Source of the DNA: an uncultured Paracoccus sp.
GTDB lineage: Bacteria > Pseudomonadota > Alphaproteobacteria > Rhodobacterales > Rhodobacteraceae
Assembly (NCBI RefSeq): GCF_947496875.1
Contig: NZ_CANMEH010000003.1
Location: 1 to 64,000, forward strand
DNA length: 64,000 nucleotides
Direction: 5' to 3'
Positions within the stretch are counted from its first letter, which is position 1, and every line of letters begins with the position of its first letter. The position numbers were made by a program, and so were the translations under genes. Of the stretch, positions 16,733 through 27,693 are shown piece by piece. The notes under the pieces are model-generated. The model saw only the letters and a list, made by a program, of their open reading frames with translations. It did not search any database and had not been told where the DNA came from.

Positions 16733-19700
16733 ATGGCACAGCTATTCATCGGTCGACCCGTCCTTGCCTGGGTCATCGCCATCTTCATTTCACTGGGGGG
16801 CGTTCTTGCGATCCCCAGCCTGCCGATCAGCCAGTATCCGCAGATCGCGCCACCGCAGCTGACGATCCGCGCGATCTATACCGGCGCCTCGCCCGAGGAG
16901 ATGTACGAGGGTGTGGCCCAGCCCATCGAGGAGGAGCTGAACACGATCGAGGGGCTGCGATATTTCGAGTCCACCTCTGACTCCTCGGGGATGATCACCA
17001 TCACCGCCACCTTCCAGGCTGGCGCCGATGTGGATTCGGCGACGGTGGACGTGCAGAACGCCGTCCGCCGGGTCGAGCCGCGGTTGCCGCGCTCGGTCGT
17101 GCAGCTGGGCATCACCGTGCAGGAGGCCGGGTCGGGCTTTCTGATGATGGTCGCGCTCACGGCGACGGACGACAGCTATGATGCCGTCGATCTGGCCGAC
17201 TACCTCACCCGCAACGTGCTGGGCGAGTTGCGCCGGATCGAAGGCGTCGGCAACGCCCAGCTTTTCGCGGCCGGCCGCTCGATGCGGGTCTGGATCGACC
17301 CGGACCGCTTGACGGGCCTGAACATGACGAGCGCCGACGTGACGAATGCGATCGGCGCGCAGAACGCGCAGGTGGCTGCTGGCCAGATCGGGGCCGATCC
17401 GAACCCGATTACCCAGCAGCTGACCGCCAACGTCCTGGTCAAGGGCCAGCTCTCCACGCTGGAGGAGTTCCGCAACATCGTCCTGCGGGCCAATCCCGAC
17501 GGCTCTGCGGTCCGCTTGGGCGACGTGGCGCGCGTCGAGATGGGCAGCGAAACCTACGGCTTCGCCTCGCGCCTGAACGGCCAGCCGGTCGCCGCGGTGG
17601 GTATCCAGCTGACCTCGACCGGCAACGCCCTGGCGACCTCGGCCGCCGTGCGCGAGAAGATGGAGGAGCTGAAGCCGTTCTTCCCCCGCGGCATCGACTT
17701 CGCGATTCCCTACGACACGGCCCCGTTCGTCGAGAAGTCGATTTCCAAGGTCGTGATGACGCTGATCGAGGCGGTGGCCCTGGTCTTCGTCGTGATGTTC
17801 ATCTTCCTGCAGAACATCCGCTACACGCTGATCCCGACGCTGGTCGTCCCGGTGGCGCTGCTCGGCACATTTGCAGTGATGATGGTGCTCGGCTTCTCGA
17901 TCAACGTGCTGACCATGTTCGCCATGGTTCTGGCGATCGGTATCCTTGTCGACGATGCCATCGTGGTGGTCGAGAACGTCGAGCGGATCATGGCCAGCGA
18001 GGGCCTGCCGCCGCTTCAGGCGACGCGCAAGGCCATGGGCCAGATCACCGGCGCCATCGTCGGGATCTCGCTGGTGCTGTCGGCGGTGTTCATCCCCATG
18101 GCGTTCTTTCCCGGCGCATCGGGCATCATCTACCGGCAGTTCTCGGTGACGATGGTGGTGGCGATCCTGTTCTCGTCCTTCCTCGCGCTCAGCCTCACGC
18201 CGGCGCTTTGTGCCACGTTCCTCAAGGCGATTCCGCCGGGTCATCACCAGCGGCGTGGACGCTTCACCCCGTTCGGCCTGTTCAATCGCGGCTTCGATGC
18301 GACGCAGCGGGGCTATTCCGCCACCACGCGGCGCCTGACCGGGCGCAGCGGGCTTGTGATGCTTGTCTATCTGCTGATCGTCGGCGCCATGGGGTATGGG
18401 TTCACTGGCCTGCCAGGTTCCTTCGTGCCCAACGAGGATCAGGGTTTCATCATCGTCGACCTGCAGGCACCCCCGACCGCATCGGCGAACCGCACCGACG
18501 CGGTGATCCGGCAGGCCGAGGAGCTCTTTGGTGCGAAGGAGCCCGTCGAGAACGTCGTTTCGATCCGCGGCTTCAGCTTCTCCGGGTCGGGTCCCAACGC
18601 CGCGCTGATGTTCGTGACGCTGAAGAACTGGGACGAACGGGCGCAGTCCGCGCAGGACGTGGCCGACGAGGCGAACATGCAGTTGTTCGGGCTCAAGGAC
18701 GCGCGCGCCTTTGCGCTGTCGCCGCCGCCGATCATGGGGCTCGGCAGCGCCGGGGGCTTCAGCTTCCGGCTGCAGGACCGGGGAGGCAACGGCCAGCAGG
18801 CGCTGCAGGCGGCGACCCAGCAGCTGATCGAGATGGCCACCGCCAACGGCGTGGCGACGGGACTCCGGACCGAGGGCATGCCGCCGGCCGCCCAGGTGGT
18901 CCTGACCATCGACCGCGAGAAGGCGAACACCTTCGGCGTCACCTTTGCCGACATCAACGCGACCATCTCGCAGAATCTTGCCTCGTCCTACGTCAACGAC
19001 TTTCCGAACGAGGGGCGTCTGCAGCGCGTCGTCGTTCAGGCGGACGAGACCGCACGGATGGCTGCCGAGGATCTGCTGGACCTGACCGTGCGCAACCACA
19101 ATGGGGGCATGGTTCCGCTGTCGTCCTTTGCCACGGTGCACTGGCAGAACGGGCCCACGCAGGTGGTGGGCTATAACGGTTATGCCTCAACCCGCATCTC
19201 CGGCCAGGCCGCTGAGGGCTATACGACAGGCGAGGCGATGGAGGAGCTCGAGACGCTCGCGTTGCAATTGCCCGAAGGGTTCGGCTTCGAATGGACCGGC
19301 CAGTCGCTCGAGGAGATCGAGGCCGGCTCGCAAGAGGCGCTGCTCTATGCACTCAGCGTGCTGTTCGTGTTCCTGCTGCTGGCCGGGCTGTACGAAAGCT
19401 GGTCGATCCCGCTCTCGGTCATGCTGGCCGTACCGCTGGGCGTCTCGGGCAGCGTGGCAGCGGCCTGGATCTTCGGATTGCCGAACGACATCTACTTCAA
19501 GGTCGGCCTGATCACGATCATGGGGCTGTCGGCCAAGAACGCGATCCTGATCGTCGAATTCGCAAAGGAGCTGCACGCCCACGGCACGTCGCTGCGCGAC
19601 TCGGCGCTCGAAGCCGCGAAGCTGCGCTTCCGCCCGATCCTGATGACCTCGCTCGCCTTTACCCTGGGCGTGGTTCCCATGGCTACCGCCAGCGGCGCCA

Positions 19701-19882
19701 GCTCGGCCAGCCAGAACGCCATCGGTATCGGCGTGATCGGCGGCATGATCGCCGCAACCGTGTTCTCGCTGATGTTCGTGCCGGTGTTCTTCGTGTTCGT
19801 GCTGTCGCTGTTCGGACGGGGCAGGAGGAGGGTCGCCGAGGAAAGCGGCAGTCGCACCGTGGATCCGGCCCCACAGTCGTGA
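16733..19882 (+). CDS. RND efflux pump inner-membrane transporter (AcrB/MexB type)
   Basis: This is a proton-driven HAE1-type multidrug transporter of 1049 residues, the usual size. The N-terminus MAQLFIGRPVLAWVIAIFIS begins the first of twelve helices. The helix-4 proton relay reads GILVDDAIVVVENVERIM, with both aspartates present. The second half repeats the fold (LYESWSIPLSVMLAVPLG, then GLSAKNAILIVEFAKE). I use the ATG at 16733, ten bases after the adaptor stop; the open frame reaches back to 16502 only because it overlaps the adaptor gene. No outer-membrane factor follows, so it must borrow a TolC-like channel encoded elsewhere. Substrates are unknown. Confidence 0.95.
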   Translation: MAQLFIGRPVLAWVIAIFISLGGVLAIPSLPISQYPQIAPPQLTIRAIYTGASPEEMYEGVAQPIEEELNTIEGLRYFESTSDSSGMITITATFQAGADVDSATVDVQNAVRRVEPRLPRSVVQLGITVQEAGSGFLMMVALTATDDSYDAVDLADYLTRNVLGELRRIEGVGNAQLFAAGRSMRVWIDPDRLTGLNMTSADVTNAIGAQNAQVAAGQIGADPNPITQQLTANVLVKGQLSTLEEFRNIVLRANPDGSAVRLGDVARVEMGSETYGFASRLNGQPVAAVGIQLTSTGNALATSAAVREKMEELKPFFPRGIDFAIPYDTAPFVEKSISKVVMTLIEAVALVFVVMFIFLQNIRYTLIPTLVVPVALLGTFAVMMVLGFSINVLTMFAMVLAIGILVDDAIVVVENVERIMASEGLPPLQATRKAMGQITGAIVGISLVLSAVFIPMAFFPGASGIIYRQFSVTMVVAILFSSFLALSLTPALCATFLKAIPPGHHQRRGRFTPFGLFNRGFDATQRGYSATTRRLTGRSGLVMLVYLLIVGAMGYGFTGLPGSFVPNEDQGFIIVDLQAPPTASANRTDAVIRQAEELFGAKEPVENVVSIRGFSFSGSGPNAALMFVTLKNWDERAQSAQDVADEANMQLFGLKDARAFALSPPPIMGLGSAGGFSFRLQDRGGNGQQALQAATQQLIEMATANGVATGLRTEGMPPAAQVVLTIDREKANTFGVTFADINATISQNLASSYVNDFPNEGRLQRVVVQADETARMAAEDLLDLTVRNHNGGMVPLSSFATVHWQNGPTQVVGYNGYASTRISGQAAEGYTTGEAMEELETLALQLPEGFGFEWTGQSLEEIEAGSQEALLYALSVLFVFLLLAGLYESWSIPLSVMLAVPLGVSGSVAAAWIFGLPNDIYFKVGLITIMGLSAKNAILIVEFAKELHAHGTSLRDSALEAAKLRFRPILMTSLAFTLGVVPMATASGASSASQNAIGIGVIGGMIAATVFSLMFVPVFFVFVLSLFGRGRRRVAEESGSRTVDPAPQS

Positions 19883-19948
19883 CGGGGTCGACTGCAAGGC
19901 GCCTGTGACGTGCCCCCTCCGTGAACAGAGGCGTGCGGCGCCGTCTTG

Positions 19949-20626
19949 CTAGGCGAGCAATGCGGTCAGGCTTTGGCCGGTCTTGTCGAAGTGCTCGGTG
20001 ACGAGCCGGCAGGCGGTTTCGGTTTCCCGGGCCAGCGTCGCACGGGCGAGGTCCCGATGCTCGTCCAGCAGGTTACGCTCCAGCCGCGCATGGTAGACGG
20101 ATGCACGTCTGTAGCGCTCGCACTGCTCCTGAAGCACGCCGCGTTGCTTCAGGAGCCAGCGGCTGCCGCACGCAGCCACCAGCGCGGTATGAAAGCGCGC
20201 GTTCAGCTGCTCCCACTGTTCGAAGTCCTGCATCTCACCTGTCAGCAGCAGCCTGTCCTGCTTCTCCAGTGAATAGGCGGCGGCGACGATGCCCGCCTCC
20301 CACTCTTCGCCCCCGTGCTCTATCGACAGCCGCAGGGCCGCTGTCTCCAGTGCAATCCTCGCGCGATTGAGGTCGCGGAACTCCTCGGGATCGAGAGGCG
20401 CAACCTGGAACCCGCGATTGCTGTTCAGGATCACCAGCTGATCAGCCGCAAGCCGCTGCAGGGCCTCGCGGAGTGGCGACGGCCCGATCCCGTAAATGGC
20501 CCGCAGCCGCTCGATCCTCAGCTTCTCGCCGGGCGCGCGTTCTCCCGACACGATATCGCGCCGGAGGAGCGTGTGAGCCTGTTCAACCAGAGACGGCTCT
20601 GAGCGCGAAATCAGCGAAACCTTCAT
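19949..20626 (-). CDS. GntR/FadR-family transcriptional regulator (FCD domain)
   Basis: The winged helix lies at about 10-75 (SLVEQAHTLLRRDIVSGE, then GPSPLREALQRLAADQLVIL). An FCD effector domain follows at about 80-215, with the expected metal/ligand histidines in ARFHTAL and the C-terminal DEHRDLARATL and LVTEHF. Product is 225 residues. It is divergent from the hydrolase/transporter operon and 85 bases away. A 14-bp palindrome with a GT...AC core suited to FadR-type regulators lies in the gap, so it very probably controls that operon and perhaps itself, with a carboxylate or related compound as effector (inference). Confidence 0.9.
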   Translation of the reverse strand: MKVSLISRSEPSLVEQAHTLLRRDIVSGERAPGEKLRIERLRAIYGIGPSPLREALQRLAADQLVILNSNRGFQVAPLDPEEFRDLNRARIALETAALRLSIEHGGEEWEAGIVAAAYSLEKQDRLLLTGEMQDFEQWEQLNARFHTALVAACGSRWLLKQRGVLQEQCERYRRASVYHARLERNLLDEHRDLARATLARETETACRLVTEHFDKTGQSLTALLA

Positions 20627-20676
20627 GAGGCCATGATGCTGACCGAGGTTGACAAGTCAATCCCGATACAATCAGC

Positions 20677-20690
20677 TTTTGTCGACAAAA
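20677..20690. promoter_or_regulatory. 14-bp perfect palindrome, probable GntR operator
   Basis: TTTTGTCGACAAAA is a perfect palindrome lying between the divergent GntR gene (start 20626) and the hydrolase gene (start 20712). Its TTGTCGACAA core fits the GT...AC half-site style of FadR-subfamily operators. It is 21 bases upstream of the hydrolase ATG, a place suited to repression. Confidence 0.6.
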
Positions 20691-20711
20691 ACCCTGACCG
20701 TCGAGGAATCA

Positions 20712-21566
20712 ATGAAACTTGCAGCATTCGAGGTGGATGGCAGAACCGGACTGGCGAGAGTCGAGGGCGACGAACTCGCCGTCCTTCACGAAGGCGAACC
20801 CGGCGCCGCGCTCCTCTCGGTGATCGAAGGGCGTTCGGACGCCACTGCGCCGGCGCTTCGGCGGATCCGCTTGGATGACGTCCGGCTGCTGCCCCCGGCC
20901 GTCTCCTCGCGTGCAACCATCCTCTGCGTCGGCAAGAACTATCACGCCCACGCCAAGGAATTCTTTGGCAGCGGCTTCGATTCCACCGGACGGGAAGAAG
21001 TGCCGACACAGCCGGTGATCTTCGGCAAGACCGGCTCTTGCCTGGTGGGTAAGGGTGCGGAGGTCAGGGCCTCGCTCGATCCGACCGGCAGCGTCGACTA
21101 CGAGGGCGAGCTGGCCCTCGTGATCGGCAAAAAGGCGCAGCAGGTGTCGCGGAAAGATGCGTATGATTGCATCTTCGGTTACACGATCTTCAATGACGTC
21201 ACCTCGCGCGAACTGCAGAAACGCCACAATCAGTGGCTCATCGGCAAGAGCCTCGACACGTTCGGTCCCCTTGGCCCGTGGATCGTCACGTCTGACGAGA
21301 TCGGTGATGTGAGCGCACTGGAACTGCTGACGAAGATCAACGGCGAGGTGCGCCAGCAGGCCAAGGTCGCGGATCTGGTTTTCGACATCCCCACGCTGAT
21401 CGAGACCCTGACGGCGACAATGACGCTGCAGCCCGGCGACATCATCGCAACCGGAACCCCGGCCGGGGTCGGGATCGGATTTCAGCCGCCCCGGTTCCTG
21501 AAGAAGGGTGACCGCATGGAGGTGAGCATCTCGGGGATCGGCACCCTGAGCAATCCCGTCGTCTAG
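20712..21566 (+). CDS. Fumarylacetoacetate hydrolase family protein
   Basis: This FAH-superfamily metalloenzyme probably hydrolyses, hydrates or decarboxylates an acylpyruvate-like compound. The C-terminal catalytic domain has the metal ligands in DYEGELALVIG (two glutamates) and the conserved GYTIFNDVTSRELQ. It also has IGKSLDTFGPLGPWIV and the closing GDIIATGTPAGVG. The ATG at 20712 is preceded by GAGGA four bases upstream; the frame is open from 20649 but lacks a better site. Product is 284 residues. It is the first gene of an operon with a tripartite tricarboxylate transporter, so its substrate is probably derived from the compound taken up. That compound is unknown. Confidence 0.85.
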   Translation: MKLAAFEVDGRTGLARVEGDELAVLHEGEPGAALLSVIEGRSDATAPALRRIRLDDVRLLPPAVSSRATILCVGKNYHAHAKEFFGSGFDSTGREEVPTQPVIFGKTGSCLVGKGAEVRASLDPTGSVDYEGELALVIGKKAQQVSRKDAYDCIFGYTIFNDVTSRELQKRHNQWLIGKSLDTFGPLGPWIVTSDEIGDVSALELLTKINGEVRQQAKVADLVFDIPTLIETLTATMTLQPGDIIATGTPAGVGIGFQPPRFLKKGDRMEVSISGIGTLSNPVV

Positions 21567-21590
21567 ACATCACAAGTGGAGGAGAACACC

Positions 21591-22670
21591 ATGATACGGC
21601 ACACAGGTTGGGGAACATGCAGCGTCGCGGCGGCGGTCGTCGCAGGGCTGTTTGGGACACCCGCACAGGCGGATTTTTCGGGGCAGACGATCGAGGTCAT
21701 CGTTCCGTTCGCGCCGGGCGGCGCAACGGACGTGGCCGCTCGTTTCCTCGAGAAATACTTCGAGCGCCACCTTGAGGGGAATCCGAACGTCGAGGTGATC
21801 AACCGGGAAGGCGGTGGTTCGATCCTCGGCGCCAAGTGGTTCGAGGCCAATGCCGAGCCGGACGGGCTGCGCCTTCTCTTCACCACGTCGTCGACGGCAA
21901 ACCCCTACGTTCTGGGCCAGCCCGAGGTGGAATACGACCTCGCCGCCTACCGGGTGGCCTATGGGCTGCCGTTCGGGAGCGTGACCTATGTGTCGGCCGC
22001 GACCGGCATCAAGACCGTCGAGGACTTCGTGAAGGCGGACGGGCTGATCTATGGGGGGATCGGCGCTGCAGCCAGCGATCTTCCGACGCTTCTCTCATTC
22101 GAGTTGTTCGATGTGGACGTGAACTCCGCCCTTGGCTTCACCGGCCGCGGCCCGATCCGTCTGTCCTTCGAACGCGGCGAAACGAACGTCGACTTCCAGT
22201 TCACCCCCGTCTACCTGACCCAGGTCGCGGATACGGTCGCCGCCGGTGATGCCGTCGCCCTGATGTCGGGTGGCTACATGGCCGCGGACGGCAACATGAC
22301 AGAGCGGGACCCCGCCGTTCCGGATCTGCCCTCGGTTCACGAAGCCTACACGGACCTGCATGGCGAAGCGCCAAGCGGGGTCGAATGGGACGCCTACAAC
22401 GCGATGGCCGCGCTGACCCTCGCGTTCGGTCTGACCGCCTATCTGCATCCAGACACGCCGGACGACATCATCACGCTGTACGCAGACGCCGTGGAACGCA
22501 TCAACGCCGATCCGGAGTTCCAGGAAGAAGCCAAGGACGTTGTCGGCGGATATCCGTTGACGCTGCCGGCATATGCCGAAGGGCCGTTGCGGGCCGCTCT
22601 GCAACCCTCTGACGAGGTGCGGGAGTACCTGATCAAGCTGCTTTCCGAGAAGTACGACGTCCAGTTCTGA
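21591..22670 (+). CDS. Tripartite tricarboxylate transporter substrate-binding protein (TctC/Bug)
   Basis: This is a periplasmic receptor of the Bug family. The N-terminal signal peptide (residues 1 to about 26, ending TPAQA before DFSG) is followed by IEVIVPFAPGGATDVAARF, the family's canonical first lobe and loop. NREGGGSILGAKWF and later LVFTTSSTAN-like segments come next. The strong GGAGGAG seven bases before the ATG at 21591 decides this start over the ATG at 21576. Product is 359 residues, slightly longer than the typical 320. It follows the hydrolase gene by 24 bases and precedes the fused permease. The ligand is probably a carboxylate, but it cannot be named. Confidence 0.85.
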   Translation: MIRHTGWGTCSVAAAVVAGLFGTPAQADFSGQTIEVIVPFAPGGATDVAARFLEKYFERHLEGNPNVEVINREGGGSILGAKWFEANAEPDGLRLLFTTSSTANPYVLGQPEVEYDLAAYRVAYGLPFGSVTYVSAATGIKTVEDFVKADGLIYGGIGAAASDLPTLLSFELFDVDVNSALGFTGRGPIRLSFERGETNVDFQFTPVYLTQVADTVAAGDAVALMSGGYMAADGNMTERDPAVPDLPSVHEAYTDLHGEAPSGVEWDAYNAMAALTLAFGLTAYLHPDTPDDIITLYADAVERINADPEFQEEAKDVVGGYPLTLPAYAEGPLRAALQPSDEVREYLIKLLSEKYDVQF

Positions 22671-22737
22671 ACCGATGGACGTGATCGACTGGCGACGGCG
22701 CGGCTGCGTCGTCGTCCTTTGGTGCCTGGAGAAATAG

Positions 22738-24702
22738 ATGGAACATGCGGTTGCCGCACTCGGTGAGTTGTTCGAGCCCATGCGGCTGCTGGCATTGTTC
22801 ACCGGCATGCTTGCCGGGATGGTGTTCGGGATGATGCCGGGGCTCGGCGGCGTCGCGGCCGTGTCCATCATGCTGCCGTTCATCTTCCTGTTCGACGAAC
22901 TTGGTGGTCTGGCCATGCTGCTGGGGGCCATTTCTGTCGTGTATACGTCGGACACCATCACCTCCGTCCTGCTGGGTGCGCCGGGTTCCCCGGCATCGGC
23001 GCCGACCGCGATCGAGGGCCATGCCATGGCCAAGCGTGGCGAGGCCTCTACCGCACTCGGGGTCGGATTTCTTGCGTCGATGCTGGGCGGAGTGGTCGGC
23101 GCTCTGACCCTGGCTCTCGCGATCCCCGTGGCCGGTCCCATCGTTCTGGCACTGGGCACGCCGGAGCTCCTGATGTTTGCGGTCGTGGGTCTCTACTTTG
23201 CCTCCAGCATGGTCGGGAAGGACCTCGCGGTCGGGATCCTGGCAGGCTGCATGGGCCTTCTGCTGGGGGCGGTGGGCCCGGCTCCTGCGGCCGCCAACTA
23301 TCGCTTCACCTTCGGGCAGGCCTATCTGCTCGACGGACTGTCGCTGACGATCGTCGCCCTGGGACTGTTTGCCATTGCCGAGGTCATCGGGATGCTTGCC
23401 GGCGGGGGCGGCATCTCGACGAGCCGGCAGGTTGTTAGCAGTTGGGGACCGGGTCTCGCCATTTTCTGGAAGAACAAGTGGGTCGCCCTGCGCGGCGCAC
23501 TGATCGGAACATTCGGCGGGTTCGTCCCGGCGGTCGGCGCGAACGCCTCCACCTGGGTCGCCTATGGCGACTCGATGCGTTCGGCAAAGGACAAGTCGCG
23601 GTTCGGAAAGGGCGAGATCCGCGGCATCGCCGCTGCAGAAGGGGCGAATAACGCAACGGTCATTTCGGATCTGGTGCCGACCCTTCTGTTCAGTGTTCCC
23701 GGCGGTCCGGCAGCCGCCATATTCCTGGGGGCGCTGTATTCCTTCGGCTTCTATCCCGGCCCCCGGATGGTGAGCGAGCAGCCGACACTGCTGTATCTGA
23801 TCGTCTGGAGTGTTGCGCTGGCCTCAGTCGTCGGCGCGGGGATCTGCTTCGCGATCAGCCCGCTGATGGCGCGGCTGACCCGGATCAGATTCGCCCTGAT
23901 CGCCGCGCCGCTGCTGCTGGTCATGGTTGCGGGGGCGTATCAGTCCACCCAGACCTTTGGCGACGTCGCCGTTCTGCTCGCTCTGGGGATGGTCGGCTGG
24001 TACATGAAACACGCCGGCTGGCCGCGGGCGCCCGTTCTTGTCGGTTTCGTGCTCGCCGGACCCATGGAACAGTATTTCTGGCTTACCAACCAGATCTACG
24101 GCTGGAGCTGGCTGCTCCGCCCGGGCGTGCTGGTCGTCGCGAGTTTCATCGTTCTGCCGATCGTCTGGCGCTTCATCGTCGCGATGCGGCGGAAATATGC
24201 GCCGAGTGCAGAGATGGAAGCAGTCCTGCTGAGCGGGGACGAGGATGATCCGGGGACCGGACCGACCGTATCCCGCCTGGTCCTCGCCGTCCTCTCCATG
24301 GTGTTCTTTGCCTATGCAGCGTTCGAGTCGATCGGCTTCCGCCCCAATGCCCGGTTGCTGCCGTTGCTGGCGATCGTTCCAGGTGTGGCGCTGTCGATCT
24401 TCGTCCTGCTGCGGGAGTTCCGCCTGCTCTGGCAGCAACGCGCGGCGTTCCGGTTTGACGCGCGCGACGAATATCCGGTCGCGGCACTGCTTCTGCTGTA
24501 CGGCCTCGGAATCTTCCTGCTGGGGCTCGACCTTGCCACTCTCGCCTTTCTGATCGTGGTTCTCACCCGTTTCGCCCAAATGCGCCTCGCTTACGCAGCG
24601 ATCTACACCCTGATCCTCATTGCGGGGGTGAACGGCATGTTCAAGTTGATGCGCCTGTCGCCACCGGAGGGTGCGCTGATCGCAGGCTTCACCTTCACAT
24701 AG
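22738..24702 (+). CDS. Tripartite tricarboxylate transporter permease, TctA-TctB fusion
   Basis: Residues 1 to about 490 are a TctA large permease with about twelve helices. Visible signatures are GMVFGMMPGLGGVAAVSIML, SVLLGAPGSPASAPTAIEGH and GVPGGPAAAIFLGAL-like SVPGGPAAAIF. After a charged linker (SGDEDDPGTGPT), residues about 505-654 add four more helices, with FESIGFRPNARLLPLLAI and a LLLLYGLGIFLLGLDLATLA core, resembling the small subunit TctB. A separate tctB is absent from the operon, so the two membrane subunits appear fused in one 654-residue chain, in the order A then B. GGAGAAATAG precedes the ATG. It completes the transporter with the upstream binding protein. Confidence 0.8.
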   Translation: MEHAVAALGELFEPMRLLALFTGMLAGMVFGMMPGLGGVAAVSIMLPFIFLFDELGGLAMLLGAISVVYTSDTITSVLLGAPGSPASAPTAIEGHAMAKRGEASTALGVGFLASMLGGVVGALTLALAIPVAGPIVLALGTPELLMFAVVGLYFASSMVGKDLAVGILAGCMGLLLGAVGPAPAAANYRFTFGQAYLLDGLSLTIVALGLFAIAEVIGMLAGGGGISTSRQVVSSWGPGLAIFWKNKWVALRGALIGTFGGFVPAVGANASTWVAYGDSMRSAKDKSRFGKGEIRGIAAAEGANNATVISDLVPTLLFSVPGGPAAAIFLGALYSFGFYPGPRMVSEQPTLLYLIVWSVALASVVGAGICFAISPLMARLTRIRFALIAAPLLLVMVAGAYQSTQTFGDVAVLLALGMVGWYMKHAGWPRAPVLVGFVLAGPMEQYFWLTNQIYGWSWLLRPGVLVVASFIVLPIVWRFIVAMRRKYAPSAEMEAVLLSGDEDDPGTGPTVSRLVLAVLSMVFFAYAAFESIGFRPNARLLPLLAIVPGVALSIFVLLREFRLLWQQRAAFRFDARDEYPVAALLLLYGLGIFLLGLDLATLAFLIVVLTRFAQMRLAYAAIYTLILIAGVNGMFKLMRLSPPEGALIAGFTFT

Positions 24703-24849
24703 AAGAGGTCTCGCCATGGTTCGACAGCCGCGTTGAAGAAAATTCCGTGCTGCCGGCGGTCTAGCGGGCATCGGGATGTCAGAAACCACCCACAGGTATG
24801 TCGCACCGGCACATCGCGGATCCTGCCACGGCCTTGAGCGGTGCGGGTC

Positions 24850-25857
24850 TCAGGCCGACGCAACACGGTTCTGTCTCCCTGCTGCGAAGGGAAGCGTGTA
24901 CAGCCATCCGAACCCCACGCGGTCCAGCAGTCGCTTCATCCCGAGCGAAACGAGAATGGCAGCGGCGGAAACCAGAGGAACGCCGGTCAGCGACAAGAGC
25001 GTCGGGTTGGACAGTTTCAGGGAAAGTGCGCCGGCCAGCAGGCCCACGATCGGAGAATGTGCGACATAAATGCCGAGAGTGTTCCGACCCAGGAACACGG
25101 GAACGCGCTTGAGGAAATCAAAGCGGGACAGGAATATCGACGTGGAGAGACCCACGACAACGCCAAGCCCGGCCATCAGGAATGTTGCGGCTCCGTCGAC
25201 ATGGTCGGGGAGGTGGCCGCGATAGAGAACGAGAAAGCCCGCTGTGAATACCATAAGCGAGATCGGGAAAGCCACGGGATGCCGGAGCCTCCGTGAGTTG
25301 ATCAGCGGCTCTGAATACCAGACACCAAAAAGGAATACCGGCAGGAACTCGAGGACATTTTCATGGGCATAGTTCTCGAAGTCTATGAATCCGAGATATG
25401 TTGAAAGCGAAAGCAGCAAGGCCGCGACAAAGATCAGCTTCCTGTTCGCCACCTGTCCGGCCCGAGCGACGCAGAAGTAGATCGCCAATGCCCAGATGAA
25501 CCACAAAACACTGCTCGGGCTGTACATGAATTCGATCCATTCGCTCGCCACAGGTTCGGACGACATCGGCGATACCGCCTGCCATGCGAGATGCAGGATG
25601 GACCAGACTGCGAACAGATAGACGAACGTGGAAACTTTTCTGATGATCTTGTCTTGAGCTGCAGTTTCGATCGTTTTGCGCGCCAGGAAACCGGAAATGA
25701 AGAAAAACACGGGCATTCTGATGGGAGACATGAAATTGTTGAGCAGCCAGTATTTGCTGTTCGCCAGATCCTGCAAGGCGATGGTCGAATGAAAGACCAC
25801 CACAAGAACTATGGAAATGCCTTTCGCACAATCCAGATGGTCATGGTGAGGTTTCAT
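24850..25857 (-). CDS. Acyltransferase family 3 membrane protein (OafA/WecH-like)
   Basis: This is an integral membrane O-acyltransferase with about ten helices. The N-terminal HLDCAKGISIVLVVVFHST carries the conserved (R/K)-G-x-(A/S)-I-x-x-V and FH motif. It also has MSPIRMPVFFFISGFLARK, the family's second signature, and later FLGRNTLGIYVAHSPI. Such proteins acetylate or succinylate surface or secreted glycans. Product is 335 residues. It stands alone, reads leftward and lies between the transporter operon and guaB. The gene appears less GC-rich than its neighbours, which may point to transfer. The acceptor is unknown; one of the window's polysaccharides is a guess. Confidence 0.8.
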   Translation of the reverse strand: MKPHHDHLDCAKGISIVLVVVFHSTIALQDLANSKYWLLNNFMSPIRMPVFFFISGFLARKTIETAAQDKIIRKVSTFVYLFAVWSILHLAWQAVSPMSSEPVASEWIEFMYSPSSVLWFIWALAIYFCVARAGQVANRKLIFVAALLLSLSTYLGFIDFENYAHENVLEFLPVFLFGVWYSEPLINSRRLRHPVAFPISLMVFTAGFLVLYRGHLPDHVDGAATFLMAGLGVVVGLSTSIFLSRFDFLKRVPVFLGRNTLGIYVAHSPIVGLLAGALSLKLSNPTLLSLTGVPLVSAAAILVSLGMKRLLDRVGFGWLYTLPFAAGRQNRVASA

Positions 25858-26160
25858 GGACGTCTCGCACGGGTTACTCGGAACCGGTGCTTGTTAACCC
25901 TCATGGACGGTGAGCAAAAGCAGCGACCAGAGCCGGTATTCCCTATCGGCGAGCTTCTGCCGGCCGAACGATGCTAATCCACATGCTCTGATCGGCCGCG
26001 AAGCCAGCGAAGCGTCAGGTTCGGTGCTTGATCTCCGCCCGAAGATTAGTTGATGACTCGATCTTTCTCCGACCTGACTTGTCCTGTCGCGGAGGGTCGG
26101 GAATCGACGGCCTACGTCCTGCCTCAGGAGCGGGCTGGGCACTCCCGCTAGTCACGTCCG
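25858..26160. other. Intergenic region between acyltransferase and guaB
   Basis: About 300 bases without a convincing frame, RNA gene, repeat or terminator hairpin. It contains the promoter of the acyltransferase gene and the end of the guaB transcript. Confidence 0.4.

Positions 26161-27693
<1,533 letters not shown>

Noticed and set aside
16790..19141. 783-codon open frame on the minus strand
   Set aside because: Antisense shadow of the RND pump gene, with His/Arg-rich composition and no recognisable motif.
20649..20672. TTGACA and TACAAT as a sigma-70 promoter for the hydrolase operon
   Set aside because: The spacer is only 12 bases, too short for a normal -35/-10 pair.
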